Virus record (IMG/VR): IMGVR_UViG_3300025009_000051
Location: 1 to 64,000 of that record
Origin: a virus
Direction: 5' to 3' (one strand)
Length of the DNA stretch: 64,000 nt
This document shows, piece by piece, positions 1-9,045 of this stretch (within the stretch, counting starts at the first letter, position 1; each line of letters begins with the position of its first letter). The notes under the pieces were generated by a model, which had not been told where the DNA came from, made no database searches, and worked only from the letters and a program-made list of their open reading frames with translations. The position numbers were made by a program, and so were the translations under genes.

Positions 1-667
1 ATTTAGTAATGTTTTTACTTGTCGAGTGAATATCAATTTCTAAAAACATTTCTGCAACGCTTACTATCGTAACACTACAATCAAACCCACCTCCAGGTTT
101 TAAATTCCAACTAAAATTTGATACCGGCCCTTGCATGGCATCATAATGTCCTCCAGATTGTTTTACATTATCTAAAATATTTTTAATTAATTCCCTATCT
201 GATTTAGGAGGATAATTAGATAAATTAATATCTACATTCTCATTAGAAATTCCTTTGCTCCATCCCCATTCTAATAATAAATGGATACCGCAAGTCATGT
301 ACAATAATTCTAAAGTATTTAATTGTTCTAAATCCCAGCAAGTAAAACTAATTGTGGCTTCTCTGGTAGACCCCATTGCTCCTTTATTTGATACTGAAAC
401 ATCTGTTATACCTGGCATCGGTCTTCCTGAATAACTATCATACATTTCTTGAAACCCACTTCTAATGGTATTGTTTAATGATAACCCACCAAATAAAATC
501 CATTTCTTTCTTAAATTGTCATTATTGTCCACCGATGCCATAGAGGTTAATCTGACCCATGGCTGCTTTTCGCTGAACCATTTGATGTTGTCAGCATCTA
601 AATTGTCTTGTCTTTTAGATAAAGTATTTTTTATTTCTGAATTGACTTCTGATAGGAATAGTCCCAT
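1..667 (-). CDS. Phage tail/baseplate structural protein, C-terminus cut by the window edge
   Basis: The minus strand is open from an ATG at 667 to the left edge, so about 222 N-terminal residues are present and the C-terminus is missing. The protein starts MGLFLSEVNSEIKNTL and contains WVRLTSMASV, then SREATISF-like beta-rich text, a TCGIHLLLEWGWSKG stretch and GGFDCSVTIVSVAEMF. This style is typical of conserved virion proteins of contractile-tail phages. It lies downstream of the baseplate/tube-cap-like gene and the LysM-like gene on the same strand, which supports a baseplate or hub role. A candidate late promoter ends 15 nt upstream. The exact T4 counterpart is not recognised; a gp27/hub-type protein is only one possibility. 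Confidence 0.5.
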   Translation of the reverse strand, partial: MGLFLSEVNSEIKNTLSKRQDNLDADNIKWFSEKQPWVRLTSMASVDNNDNLRKKWILFGGLSLNNTIRSGFQEMYDSYSGRPMPGITDVSVSNKGAMGSTREATISFTCWDLEQLNTLELLYMTCGIHLLLEWGWSKGISNENVDINLSNYPPKSDRELIKNILDNVKQSGGHYDAMQGPVSNFSWNLKPGGGFDCSVTIVSVAEMFLEIDIHSTSKNITK

Positions 668-670
668 TTT

Positions 671-693
671 TTATATTTATTAATAAATATAAA
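671..693. promoter_or_regulatory. Palindromic late-promoter-like element
   Basis: TATATTTATT and its inverse AATAAATATA meet head to head at 672-691. The minus-strand copy ends 15 nt before the ATG at 667. The same 10-mer precedes many virion genes in this window, so it is read as a late promoter core; the plus-facing copy may serve 776. Confidence 0.45.
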
Positions 694-775
694 TCATTTT
701 TAAATATAATTTTTTTGTTTCATTTATTTTTTGTATAATTTCAATATTTATTTAAACTAACACAATTAAATTAAG

Positions 776-1303
776 ATGAAAAAAATAGTAACCATTTTTG
801 TATTATTCTTTTTACTGAATAATATGCATGCACAAATTCAAAATATCGATAATTCCAAAGATCTCCTAATCTTTCGATTTTATGAACAAGACACTTTATT
901 AATAAATATTGATACTGCATATATATTCAATAAAAGAACTTTTAATTTATACAACAAAGCATACGACGCATACAGAACAAACAAGACCTGCTCCTTATTT
1001 TATGAACCCATTTTACTGGATCTGAATAATCAAATAGCTTTCCACGAATCGGAATATAAAAAACTCAATAAATTATTTGATGAACAACTTATAAGTAATG
1101 AATTTTATTTAGCGGAGTCAAATAAAAATATTGAATTTCTTAAAAATAATAATAGACTTCTCTCAGATAACAATATTAAATTAAACGACGAAATAAAGGC
1201 TCTTAATAAAAGCTATAAATGGAAAATGGTTAAGGTAGGCGCAATTTCTTTTGGGATAGGTTGTACTGCAACCACAATAGCGTGGCTATTATTGAAAAAA
1301 TAA
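776..1303 (+). CDS. Secreted/membrane-anchored coiled-coil protein, unknown function
   Basis: The 175-residue protein opens with a signal-peptide-like segment, MKKIVTIFVLFFLLNNMHAQ, which ends in the AQ cleavage context common in Bacteroidota. A long helical, coiled-coil-like region (about residues 60-145) follows, then a hydrophobic segment near the C-terminus (VGAISFGIGCTATTIAWLLL). It would be exported and anchored in the inner membrane with the coiled coil in the periplasm, a layout compatible with an envelope or lysis-related (spanin-like) role. That role is inference only; no family is recognised. It stands alone on the plus strand between minus-strand tail genes. Confidence 0.6.
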   Translation: MKKIVTIFVLFFLLNNMHAQIQNIDNSKDLLIFRFYEQDTLLINIDTAYIFNKRTFNLYNKAYDAYRTNKTCSLFYEPILLDLNNQIAFHESEYKKLNKLFDEQLISNEFYLAESNKNIEFLKNNNRLLSDNNIKLNDEIKALNKSYKWKMVKVGAISFGIGCTATTIAWLLLKK

Positions 1304-1308
1304 AATCT

Positions 1309-1872
1309 TTAATTTAGCCTATCTATAATACCAATAATTAAGGAATCAAAAGATATATTTAAATAATCTTCTAACTTTTCATCTAACTTTTCATCTTCAT
1401 AATAGGTTAAAAGAAATTCAAGGATATTAGAACTAAGAATATATGTATCACCAATATATTCAGATAATTCAATATCTTTATATTTAAATTTGTGCAGTTT
1501 ATTTCTTGATTCTTTAGATAGATTTGCTATTTTCATTTCTATCTTTTGTTCAATCTGTTCTTTATTTTCTTTAATATTATTAATATAAATTATTCTTCTA
1601 AGATAAGATAACAGATTGTATTTGTTATAATTCAAAGTATGTTCTAACAAGGTAATAGCAGCATCTGAAGTTAAATGGTTTTTATATTGATCTATTAACA
1701 TATCCAATTTATATGATATAGCAGATAAAATCGTATTCTGTTTTGCTTTGTCTTTTTTAGATGATTTACCAACAATTATTTCTTTAACAATTAAAAAAGA
1801 TAAAATTAAAACAAGACCAATTATCTTTAACCAGTCATTTTCTATTTCTGTAAAAAAATTCTCGAAGTTCAT
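1309..1872 (-). CDS. Membrane protein of unknown function
   Basis: A 187-residue protein with one transmembrane helix near the N-terminus (about residues 15-30, IIGLVLILSFLIVKEIIVG), followed by a Lys-rich stretch and a soluble helical C-terminal domain of about 150 residues. It sits directly upstream of, and converges on, the plus-strand gene ending at 1303. It is 8 nt downstream of another small membrane coiled-coil gene, so the two are probably co-transcribed with the baseplate genes. The pair of N-terminally anchored proteins next to tail genes could be part of a lysis or envelope module, but nothing in the sequence proves it. Confidence 0.55.
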   Translation of the reverse strand: MNFENFFTEIENDWLKIIGLVLILSFLIVKEIIVGKSSKKDKAKQNTILSAISYKLDMLIDQYKNHLTSDAAITLLEHTLNYNKYNLLSYLRRIIYINNIKENKEQIEQKIEMKIANLSKESRNKLHKFKYKDIELSEYIGDTYILSSNILEFLLTYYEDEKLDEKLEDYLNISFDSLIIGIIDRLN

Positions 1873-1880
1873 GTTATGAT

Positions 1881-2246
1881 TTAAAACGTGGTTTGTAATT
1901 TTTTATTTTCTTGTTTTAATTTAATTTTTTCGTCTGTCAAATCTTTTATAATATCATGTAACTCATTCATCTTATTATTTAATTTTAATATTTCTTGTTT
2001 ATAGATTTTATTTTCTTGATATATTAAATCTACTTTATCTTTTAATTCCTTTAATTTTTTGGCGCTATTTTTTTCTATTAATTTACTTAATGTATCACTC
2101 GCAATTATTTTTTCGATATTATTGCAAATAAATAAAGAAATATATTCGTCTAAAGATTTTTCTTTTTTAATTAATTTATTATGAGAATAAAAAATATACA
2201 AGAATGATAAGACTAATCCTATCACCATTAAAATGTCAAACACCAT
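1881..2246 (-). CDS. Small membrane-anchored coiled-coil protein
   Basis: 121 residues: an N-terminal transmembrane helix (MVFDILMVIGLVLSFLYIFY) and then an almost continuous Lys/Glu/Leu-rich helix with heptad-like spacing to the end. The topology (N-in anchor, periplasmic coiled coil) resembles inner-membrane spanins, but no lysis gene is recognised beside it. It lies 9 nt after the LysM-like baseplate gene on the same strand, so it is likely in the late operon. Confidence 0.55.
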   Translation of the reverse strand: MVFDILMVIGLVLSFLYIFYSHNKLIKKEKSLDEYISLFICNNIEKIIASDTLSKLIEKNSAKKLKELKDKVDLIYQENKIYKQEILKLNNKMNELHDIIKDLTDEKIKLKQENKKLQTTF

Positions 2247-2255
2247 ATCAATTTA

Positions 2256-2558
2256 TTATAGATTTTTTAAGACGTCATTTTTTATGATTGTATCCGTGTT
2301 CATTGGTATTCGAATTTGTAAATTAGGTTCTACAGACATAGTTCCTTTTCCTAAAAAATTGGCTCTGGCAATATAAACCCATTTGGTTACATCTCCATCA
2401 TAATATTTTTCTGCATATAAATCTAATCTGTCGCCCTGTTTACTTATTATATAAATATCATTTATATCGTACTCGACTTCAGAAAATTTTACTGTAGATA
2501 AATATTCTTTACCAGATTTTGTTTTTAATTTTTTATTATTTGAATACCTATTTATCAT
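2256..2558 (-). CDS. LysM-like baseplate protein (gp53 / tail protein X type)
   Basis: 100 residues. The central part reads QGDRLDLYAEKYY, then DVTKWVYIARANFLGKG and ends VEPNLQIRIP. This is the LysM-like fold seen in T4 gp53 and in phage tail protein X: a GDRLDLLA-type start, a W..IA.AN helix and a final hydrophobic IRIP strand. In T4-like virions gp53 joins baseplate wedges. The gene overlaps the upstream 2558-2866 gene by one base at the start codon, indicating coupled translation in a tail operon. The assignment between gp53 and gpX-like proteins is not settled by sequence alone. Confidence 0.6.
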   Translation of the reverse strand: MINRYSNNKKLKTKSGKEYLSTVKFSEVEYDINDIYIISKQGDRLDLYAEKYYDGDVTKWVYIARANFLGKGTMSVEPNLQIRIPMNTDTIIKNDVLKNL

Positions 2559-2866
2559 TAAATCAATTCTGTCAATTTAGTTATTTTACTACCATCTGAT
2601 TTAAAATAAAATCTTCTTGCATTTAACATCTTTAATTTTGCATCTATACTGTTAAATAAATTTTGTAATTGTAAACTTGATAATTTATCAAAATCTTCTT
2701 TTACATATATCCTATAAGCAGCAAATGCAGATTCAATAGTTAATTTTTCATGTTCTTCTAAAAGTTCATGTTGATTTTCTAATACTCTTGTTAGAAAATC
2801 TTTCATTTTATTTTGAAATTCTTCTGAAGCTAATATTTCGTTGAGTGATTTTTTTTGATTTTTCAT
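2558..2866 (-). CDS. Hypothetical late-operon protein
   Basis: 102 residues starting MKNQKKSLNEILASEEFQ. I chose the ATG at 2866; the two-codon longer reading begins with TTG. It is mostly helical, charged and soluble, ending in SKITKLTELI. A late-promoter-like AATAAATATA (2882-2891 on the plus strand) lies 15 nt upstream of the ATG. It sits between the large tail protein and the LysM-like baseplate gene, so a tail-assembly role is plausible. No known family recognised. Confidence 0.55.
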   Translation of the reverse strand: MKNQKKSLNEILASEEFQNKMKDFLTRVLENQHELLEEHEKLTIESAFAAYRIYVKEDFDKLSSLQLQNLFNSIDAKLKMLNARRFYFKSDGSKITKLTELI

Positions 2867-2881
2867 AAACAATTTTTTACT

Positions 2882-2891
2882 AATAAATATA
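2882..2891 (-). promoter_or_regulatory. Late-promoter-like element
   Basis: TATATTTATT on the minus strand, 15 nt before the ATG at 2866; same 10-mer as before other virion genes. Confidence 0.45.
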
Positions 2892-2905
2892 AAAATATTT
2901 TTTTT

Positions 2906-4717
2906 TTAAAATTTATTTAGATTTACATTTTTGATTTTTGATTCTCCTTCTTTGAATTCAAATTCATTTTCTTTATCAAAATTTTCTTTTTCTGATTTTT
3001 CTGAGTTAAATGAAGTTTGGCTTGAATCTGTAGTATTAAAATTATTCCAATGGCTACTCGCAATATAAATATTTTTAGAGTTGGGTGATTTATTACCAAT
3101 TACATCAAATGATATTGTCACTTTCACAATCATAGGTAATTCCATAATAATATCCCAAGGATAATTTGCATCTATATCATATGATAAACTTGTTATAACC
3201 ACCGGCAAAGTATTTGTTTTAGAATTATCTGATAATAAATTTCCTAATTTTAAATCTACAACTTTACCATTCATTAATCCACTATCACTTATATCAGGAG
3301 AAACAAGTTGAGCTAATCTATTCAATTTTAAATAAATTCCTCTCATTTCTTTTTCTGATGTAGCTGCAACAATAAAATTAAAATTAATTGTTCTTTTTAA
3401 TCCTTCATATACCTTTACATCATCTGCTCTTCCTATATATTTTGTATCTGTCCAAGAAGGGTCAAAACTATAAGTCAAACCTTCAATAGTACATCTGAAT
3501 TGAATACCTCCAATAATTAATTTAACAAAATCTTGACTATCGTCTACTCCATCTAAACCTTTATCTACATTACCATATATCACATCTGTATCACCAGAAC
3601 CAACTTCTGGAATTCCTAATCTTTTAAAATAATTCCAATTCTCATTATAAGTTAAATTGCTATCATATGTAGAATAGACAGTTTGAAATTTATCTACAAA
3701 ATTATCTTTAAATTTTTTGGATTCAAAATTATTCCATTTCTTTTCTGCCATTTCTGATAATGATTGATATGTATTATAACCTTGCAAATTTTGAATTGTC
3801 ATTGTCTCTCCGCCCGCAACAGACGAAAATCCAGGTTGTTCACCTCCTGCTACATATAATCTATCATATACAGAATATTTTTTAGAACTTTCATCTTCTA
3901 GATATATTACATCACCATTATCCAAATGTTGTTCGGCCTGATTAATTGGCTCGGCAGTTCTAATAAGAGTTGTTCCCAATCCATAAATAGATTTAGGTCC
4001 ACCAAATCCAGAAATAGTTTTTAAAGTTCTATCAGTTGCAATAAAAGAAATAAATTTATTTTGTGGGATTAATTTTAATAATTCATCTAACCCACCTTGA
4101 GCTTTTATTTTTTTTAAAAATGAATTATTTTCTTTAGAATTTTGTGCTTCTGCAACTCCTCCCATTTCTTCTGCTTTGTCGTATCCTCTTTCACGATATA
4201 CTTGAAGTAATCTATTTTGAAGTTTATAATTATCATCATTATTATTTATTTTCATTATATCATAATAATTCCCATCTGAAATTAATCCATGATTTTCTAT
4301 ATGTAATCCTATGGATTTTCCGGCTACATTCATTAAAAACTTTGCGGGATTATATATTCTTCTTTCATTTGCTAATCCTAATAATGTTTCAGATTTTGGA
4401 TTCATTAAATATAATCCTGCTTGCTTAGTATTAAATAATAATCCGGTAGGAGATTTCATAAAATTACCAATTCTTTTAATGTCTGCTATTTCCCTATCTA
4501 AAAATACAGATGTACCCGCAACTTGAAAATCTAATAAACTTTTTTTTGAGTTACCCCAATATTTTCCTTTTTCTCTCAACTCAGGTAATCCGGTAGTATC
4601 ATATGAATAATCTATTTTTGATGCATCAATAGGAGTTTTATTAGACTCAGATTTTGTAGTATTTAAATCAGATTCTAAAAAAATATCTAAAAGAGGTTTA
4701 TTTTTGAATAATGCCAT
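2906..4717 (-). CDS. Large tail/baseplate structural protein (tube-cap or hub-like)
   Basis: 603 residues. The region around residues 395-545 is the most recognisable: an IGGIQFRCTIEGLTYSFDPSW stretch, then TKYIGRADDVKVYEGLKRTINFNF, a KLNRLAQLVSPD segment and an LPVVITSLSYDID strand followed by PWDIIMELPMIVKVTISF. This pattern is frequent in baseplate/tail-tube-cap type proteins of T4-like and marine contractile phages. The C-terminal 60 residues are Ser/Asn/Lys/Glu-rich and probably disordered. It starts the minus-strand baseplate block with its own late element, back to back with the tail-fibre gene at 4781. Which T4 protein it corresponds to (gp48, gp54 or a hub) cannot be decided here. 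Confidence 0.55.
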   Translation of the reverse strand: MALFKNKPLLDIFLESDLNTTKSESNKTPIDASKIDYSYDTTGLPELREKGKYWGNSKKSLLDFQVAGTSVFLDREIADIKRIGNFMKSPTGLLFNTKQAGLYLMNPKSETLLGLANERRIYNPAKFLMNVAGKSIGLHIENHGLISDGNYYDIMKINNNDDNYKLQNRLLQVYRERGYDKAEEMGGVAEAQNSKENNSFLKKIKAQGGLDELLKLIPQNKFISFIATDRTLKTISGFGGPKSIYGLGTTLIRTAEPINQAEQHLDNGDVIYLEDESSKKYSVYDRLYVAGGEQPGFSSVAGGETMTIQNLQGYNTYQSLSEMAEKKWNNFESKKFKDNFVDKFQTVYSTYDSNLTYNENWNYFKRLGIPEVGSGDTDVIYGNVDKGLDGVDDSQDFVKLIIGGIQFRCTIEGLTYSFDPSWTDTKYIGRADDVKVYEGLKRTINFNFIVAATSEKEMRGIYLKLNRLAQLVSPDISDSGLMNGKVVDLKLGNLLSDNSKTNTLPVVITSLSYDIDANYPWDIIMELPMIVKVTISFDVIGNKSPNSKNIYIASSHWNNFNTTDSSQTSFNSEKSEKENFDKENEFEFKEGESKIKNVNLNKF

Positions 4718-4735
4718 TTTTTATTATGTGTTTAT

Positions 4736-4745
4736 AATAAATATA
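4736..4745 (-). promoter_or_regulatory. Late-promoter-like element for 2906-4717
   Basis: TATATTTATT on the minus strand, 18 nt before the ATG at 4717, divergent with the plus-strand copy at 4755-4764. Confidence 0.45.
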
Positions 4746-4754
4746 AAACATGGT

Positions 4755-4764
4755 TATATTTATT
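4755..4764 (+). promoter_or_regulatory. Late-promoter-like element for the tail fibre gene
   Basis: TATATTTATT on the plus strand, 16 nt before the ATG at 4781. Confidence 0.45.
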
Positions 4765-4780
4765 TAAAAAATAGAATTAT

Positions 4781-7624
4781 ATGAGTAACTTTGTACCAAT
4801 AGGAAGAAAAAAAATATTCAAACAAAATTTAATAGAATTTCAAACAAAAATAGTTGACAGTTCTATAAATTCTAAAAATTATTTTAATGTTGAGTTTCCT
4901 TCTATTTTAAAAGCAGGAAAAAATTTAATTAAATTAAAACCTACTGGTAGCATCAACGCAGATAAAATATTAATAGAAATTTTAGATTCTAATAATAACC
5001 CAATAGTATATGAATTTTCTGAATATAAAGATAAAGATAATGCAATATTAATTAACGCCATTATTTATCCAGAAACAGCAAACGGAATCGGATCTATAAC
5101 ATTAATAGGAGTTGCTTCTATTGATTTAATAACTTTTTTACCTATAACAAATTTAAATGATTATAATATTAAATGGAGTTCAGAAATTGAAATAAATAAA
5201 TATTCTATAACCGAATCTACAATTATATTTGATGAATATCCAGAAATTACAATAAATAAAAATTTTGTGCCCTATAATAATTTAGATTTTATTTCTGGTA
5301 GAAATGTTACAATATCAGGATCTATAGACGAATATTATTATTTGCCTTCTATGAAACTGACAACAGAAAACGAATTTGATATAAAAAGAAAATCTTTAGC
5401 TTCAGATTCATCTCAATCTACAATTTCAGAGAATGCACAAATTAATTTAGATAATGTTGAAAATATTGAAATAAAATTTGTACAGAAAAAAGATACAAGA
5501 ATAGTTGCACCAAATGGGTTTGCATTTGAAGAATTTAAAAGACCGGTGGTATCTATAGACGGTACTTTTGGATATACCTTTACAAAAGAAATGATTGGAG
5601 CCGAAATAACTATTTCAAATATCACACAACCATCTTTACCTGCAAATCATTATTTTAGTTCAAGTATAGATTTAAATTATGAAACTACAATTACCAGAGT
5701 ATTAAATTCTACCACTATAGAATTAGCCGAGCCATTTGTGAGAAGAATATATAAATTGAACTCAACTACAAATAAAAAATTATATTCAAATTATGTATTT
5801 CATTCTTTTTCTGGTGGGACTGCTACAATTGTTTATAATGGTGAACCTACGTACACTGCGAGCGAATATTATAATAATAATGCAAGCATAAATATACAAA
5901 CATTAAATCCGTTTTCTGGATTAATTGATAAAATTAAAATATATGAAAAAAGCTCGGCTGCTCAAGTACCATATAAATTAATCCATGAAGAAGAAATTTT
6001 AAGTAAGAATATATTCATAGATAGCAATAATATTATTCCGGATTATAGTGTCGGCGATTTTAAAAGTTTGGCTCACTTCAATACATATTGGGATTATAGT
6101 GGAAGTGGGCCTGTAGACCCAACATCAAATGCATATCTTTTAAATTCGATTTATTTATATAAATCAAGAATATTGCCCAAGACAGGTATAAATGTATATG
6201 CAAATCATAAATATCAAATAATTTTTAATTTGATAGGAAGCAATGAAACAAATGAGGATAATTTAGATGTAGATGCCACCGGAACTTGTGTAAATTCTAC
6301 AACGAATATTGCAACAATAACAATATCAGAAGATAAAGAATTAAAATATAATAATCTTTCATTTTTATTTGAACCAGAAAAAGACGGTACCTTTTTTATT
6401 AATTTTAATACTTCTTCTGGATTTTGGTATATTTCAGATGTGAGAATTTTATCATTTGCTGAATATGGGTTTAATCCTAAACTATACAATTTTAAAATTC
6501 CAATTAATCCTTTATGGCCAAATGAAATTGTAAATTTTAAATTTGAATTTTATAATTCTAAAAACGAAAAATCTAATCAATTTGTAGAAATAAAGAATAT
6601 TATATTTGATTCATATACTCCAACTATAATCGCTGGGGATTATAATTTGCTTTCGGGCAGTTTAAAATTTGGATCCATTTCAGATGTGGGCATTGAATTA
6701 TTTGGTTCCGCAACCGGATCATATATTAAATCAAAAGGATACGAGGGTCAAGCCGGAACTGTTCCGGGTTTCATGCTATGGTCAGGCTCCGTTTCTGCGG
6801 GCAGCGAGTCCTATTCTGATGTAGGTATTGAAATATATGTATCAGACACAAAAAAAATTGTATTATCATCAGATCCTTTGAAAGAAGATATTGTGCAAGT
6901 TGAATCTGGATCTTTTAATAGCAGTGATTTTTTATTTGGAGATTCAACAAAAGCTCTCGGATTTATCAGTGGAAGTAATGGAACAGTAGAAGCAAGAATT
7001 TATAAAAGCGGTAGTTATCAAGATTCTATTTTTCATATAACTGCATTTAATGATATGTATCCGGCAGATCAAGAACCATTGATATATATAGATGTTAGAT
7101 CATCTGCTGCTTATCATTTAACTGGTATGTATTTACAAGTGATAAACACTCGTGGTACAGGTTCTTCTTATAATTATGGATTAGATAATTATACATCTGC
7201 AGGATCTGGGGACGTTAGAGGAGTTAATATAGATGCATCGGCGAATGGTTCTGGAGACAATGCATATGGTATTTATAGCAAAGGTAGAACAGGAAGCAAT
7301 GGATATGCATATGGAGGATATTTTATAGGACAAGTAACAAATTCTACACTATATAAACCGTTTGGTATTTATGCATCTGCAGTAGATACTGTAGGAACTT
7401 CTACCGGATATGCAGGGTATTTTGATGATGGAGATGTATATATAGCAAATAATGTTGAAATACAAGGTAGTATGGACATCGAAAGTAATATAATTTGTAG
7501 TGGTTCGGTCGATTCTTATTTAGGTTTTGCTTGTGCGGGATATTCTGGTATTACATCTACATTTGAAGATAATATTGGTAGAACTGTTAGAATTAGGGGC
7601 GGAATAATTTATGATATTACATAA
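4781..7624 (+). CDS. Tail fibre / receptor-binding-like structural protein
   Basis: 947 residues, long and beta-rich with very few Cys. The N-terminal part (MSNFVPIGRKKIFKQNLIEF) may be the virion attachment domain. The middle is built of Ser/Thr/Asn-rich beta stretches. The C-terminal third carries Gly/Ser/Ala/Tyr-rich segments such as GSGDVRGVNIDASANGSGD and GIYSKGRTGSNGYAYGGYF, typical of phage fibre shafts and tips. It is transcribed divergently from the baseplate block under its own late element. Base composition is slightly less AT-extreme in the C-terminal segment than in the neighbours, as expected for a module exchanged between phages. No enzymatic motif was seen. Confidence 0.6.
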   Translation: MSNFVPIGRKKIFKQNLIEFQTKIVDSSINSKNYFNVEFPSILKAGKNLIKLKPTGSINADKILIEILDSNNNPIVYEFSEYKDKDNAILINAIIYPETANGIGSITLIGVASIDLITFLPITNLNDYNIKWSSEIEINKYSITESTIIFDEYPEITINKNFVPYNNLDFISGRNVTISGSIDEYYYLPSMKLTTENEFDIKRKSLASDSSQSTISENAQINLDNVENIEIKFVQKKDTRIVAPNGFAFEEFKRPVVSIDGTFGYTFTKEMIGAEITISNITQPSLPANHYFSSSIDLNYETTITRVLNSTTIELAEPFVRRIYKLNSTTNKKLYSNYVFHSFSGGTATIVYNGEPTYTASEYYNNNASINIQTLNPFSGLIDKIKIYEKSSAAQVPYKLIHEEEILSKNIFIDSNNIIPDYSVGDFKSLAHFNTYWDYSGSGPVDPTSNAYLLNSIYLYKSRILPKTGINVYANHKYQIIFNLIGSNETNEDNLDVDATGTCVNSTTNIATITISEDKELKYNNLSFLFEPEKDGTFFINFNTSSGFWYISDVRILSFAEYGFNPKLYNFKIPINPLWPNEIVNFKFEFYNSKNEKSNQFVEIKNIIFDSYTPTIIAGDYNLLSGSLKFGSISDVGIELFGSATGSYIKSKGYEGQAGTVPGFMLWSGSVSAGSESYSDVGIEIYVSDTKKIVLSSDPLKEDIVQVESGSFNSSDFLFGDSTKALGFISGSNGTVEARIYKSGSYQDSIFHITAFNDMYPADQEPLIYIDVRSSAAYHLTGMYLQVINTRGTGSSYNYGLDNYTSAGSGDVRGVNIDASANGSGDNAYGIYSKGRTGSNGYAYGGYFIGQVTNSTLYKPFGIYASAVDTVGTSTGYAGYFDDGDVYIANNVEIQGSMDIESNIICSGSVDSYLGFACAGYSGITSTFEDNIGRTVRIRGGIIYDIT

Positions 7625-7641
7625 AAATAAATTAAAATAAA

Positions 7642-7673
7642 TTTGTTTAATTCATTTATTCGTTGTATATTTG
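7642..7673 (+). promoter_or_regulatory. Bacteroidota-type promoter (TTTG-N20-TATATTTG)
   Basis: TTTG at 7642-7645 and TATATTTG at 7666-7673 are separated by exactly 20 nt, matching the -33/-7 elements of Bacteroidota vegetative promoters. The intervening ATTCATTTATTCGTTG text is nearly identical to that in other copies in this window. It drives the T9SS-type secreted protein at 7703. Confidence 0.75.
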
Positions 7674-7702
7674 TAATATAAAAACAATTAAATATATTAA
7701 CA

Positions 7703-8623
7703 ATGAAAACAAAACTTTTTTTAATTTTAATGATATTTGTTCAAGTAACTTTTGGACAATTGCAAATTCAAAATTTGAGTTGGGAGTATGAAGATGAACA
7801 ATTAAATGTTAATATGTCTGTTTCAGATCCTATTAATAATTTTAAGCCTTATTTAGTAATGTATCATTCATACAACGAAATTTTAGATGGTGGGGATATT
7901 ATGATGACATCATTTAATACTGGGTCTAACACAATTTTAACTTCTGGTGAGACATTTTTGTTTAATATATCTGAAGAAATTGAATGGCCACTAATAGAAT
8001 ATATAATATTTCAATTGGGGAGTTCAGTAGATCCGACCGGACCAAGTGATACAATAGCAATAAAAATTTTCAAAAAAAGAGGAACAGTATATGTTTCAGA
8101 TATAAATATAACAGTCAACAATGATATAATTCAATTTAATTATGATTATCAAAATCAAACTACAAATCATCTGACATTTAATCATTTAGTTTATTTATCA
8201 AATGATAGTATTCTATCGGAAGAAGATGAATTGTTATTTAATGAAGAAGAAGAAATAGGCATTGGCGAAACTGAAACTATTAATTCAAATGTTACTGCAA
8301 ATGTAACAAATAAATATTTAATATTTGAAATGAAATATTCATTAAATGATCCTTATTATTGTGATAAAAAATACATTTATTTTGGACAAACAGAAATAGA
8401 AGAAATTCAAATTTCTAAAATATATCCAAATCCAACCAAAGATATCATTAATATTCCTACTGAAATAAATAAAGTATTGATATTTGATATAACAGGTAAA
8501 TTAATTCAATCAGTAACTAATACAAATCAAATAAATTTAATTGATTATACTTCTGGGGTATATTTTGTAAAAGGATATAAAGATGATGTATTATTAACTG
8601 AAGAAAAAATTATAAAACTTTAA
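7703..8623 (+). CDS. Secreted protein with type IX secretion C-terminal sorting domain
   Basis: 306 residues. A clear signal peptide (MKTKLFLILMIFVQVTFG, Q19 first mature residue) is followed by two beta-rich repeats of about 95 residues (starting near LSWEYEDEQLNVNMSVSD and near INITVNNDIIQFNYDY). The last about 70 residues form a type A T9SS sorting domain: ISKIYPNPTKDIINI, then VLIFDITGKLIQS, then LIDYTSGVYFVKGY and a final EEKIIKL. In Bacteroidota such proteins cross the outer membrane by the type IX system and are usually attached to the cell surface. A phage copy points to host-surface modification during infection or lysogeny (for example blocking other phages), which is inference. It has a host-type promoter and its own terminator, like a moron gene. 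Confidence 0.8.
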   Translation: MKTKLFLILMIFVQVTFGQLQIQNLSWEYEDEQLNVNMSVSDPINNFKPYLVMYHSYNEILDGGDIMMTSFNTGSNTILTSGETFLFNISEEIEWPLIEYIIFQLGSSVDPTGPSDTIAIKIFKKRGTVYVSDINITVNNDIIQFNYDYQNQTTNHLTFNHLVYLSNDSILSEEDELLFNEEEEIGIGETETINSNVTANVTNKYLIFEMKYSLNDPYYCDKKYIYFGQTEIEEIQISKIYPNPTKDIINIPTEINKVLIFDITGKLIQSVTNTNQINLIDYTSGVYFVKGYKDDVLLTEEKIIKL

Positions 8624-8692
8624 CTAATATAACAATTTAATTCGAAGTTATTTCCAACATCGTTGCCTCGATTAAATATTTGAATGTGAAGG

Positions 8693-8713
8693 GCCTTATT
8701 TTTTAAGGCTTTT
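8693..8713 (+). terminator. Rho-independent terminator after the T9SS-type gene
   Basis: A GCCTTA / TAAGGC stem with a T-rich loop is followed by TTTT. It overlaps the end of the convergent gene 8696-8956. Confidence 0.6.
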
Positions 8714-8956
8714 CCATTTTTTTGTCAACAATATCATATATCTATTAGTTTTACCTTCAGAAGGTTTCTTTGGCCCCATTCCTATTTTTTGAGCAGTTTC
8801 TTCATCATCATATTCATACCCTTGTTTCTTAGCATACTCTAATGCAGCGTTTATAGCAGAAGTAAATGATGAATGATATAGAGGATATTTTTCTTCTTTT
8901 AAAACTTGTTTGATTAAATCTTTTATTTCTGTCAAGGTGATTTTAGAATTTGCCAT
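8696..8956 (-). CDS. Small protein with N-terminal KDLIKQVLKEE helix (virion-associated candidate)
   Basis: 86 residues. The N-terminus, ITLTEIKDLIKQVLKEE, is an amphipathic helix like those at the starts of 55648 and 56059 and inside 57179 and 57993. The rest (HSSFTSAINAALEYAKKQGYEYDDEETA... GPKKPSEGKTNRYMILL) is a conserved small phage protein type. The C-terminal GKTNRY segment suggests contact with another component. A late-promoter-like element lies 13 nt upstream, so it is probably made late and may be packaged in or on the capsid. Function unknown. Confidence 0.6.
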   Translation of the reverse strand: MANSKITLTEIKDLIKQVLKEEKYPLYHSSFTSAINAALEYAKKQGYEYDDEETAQKIGMGPKKPSEGKTNRYMILLTKKWKSLKK

Positions 8957-8969
8957 AGTTATTTTTTTA

Positions 8970-8979
8970 AATAAATATA
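8970..8979 (-). promoter_or_regulatory. Late-promoter-like element
   Basis: TATATTTATT on the minus strand, 13 nt before the ATG at 8956. Confidence 0.4.
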
Positions 8980-9045
8980 AAAAATATTTTTTTATTTTAA
9001 ATTAATTTTGTAAATTTGTATAATGAATTAATAAATAAAATAATC

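Noticed and set aside
4144-4526. Plus-strand open frames inside the large minus-strand tail gene
   Set aside because: Both are Leu/Ile/Phe-rich antisense readings of a well-supported gene, with no start signal.
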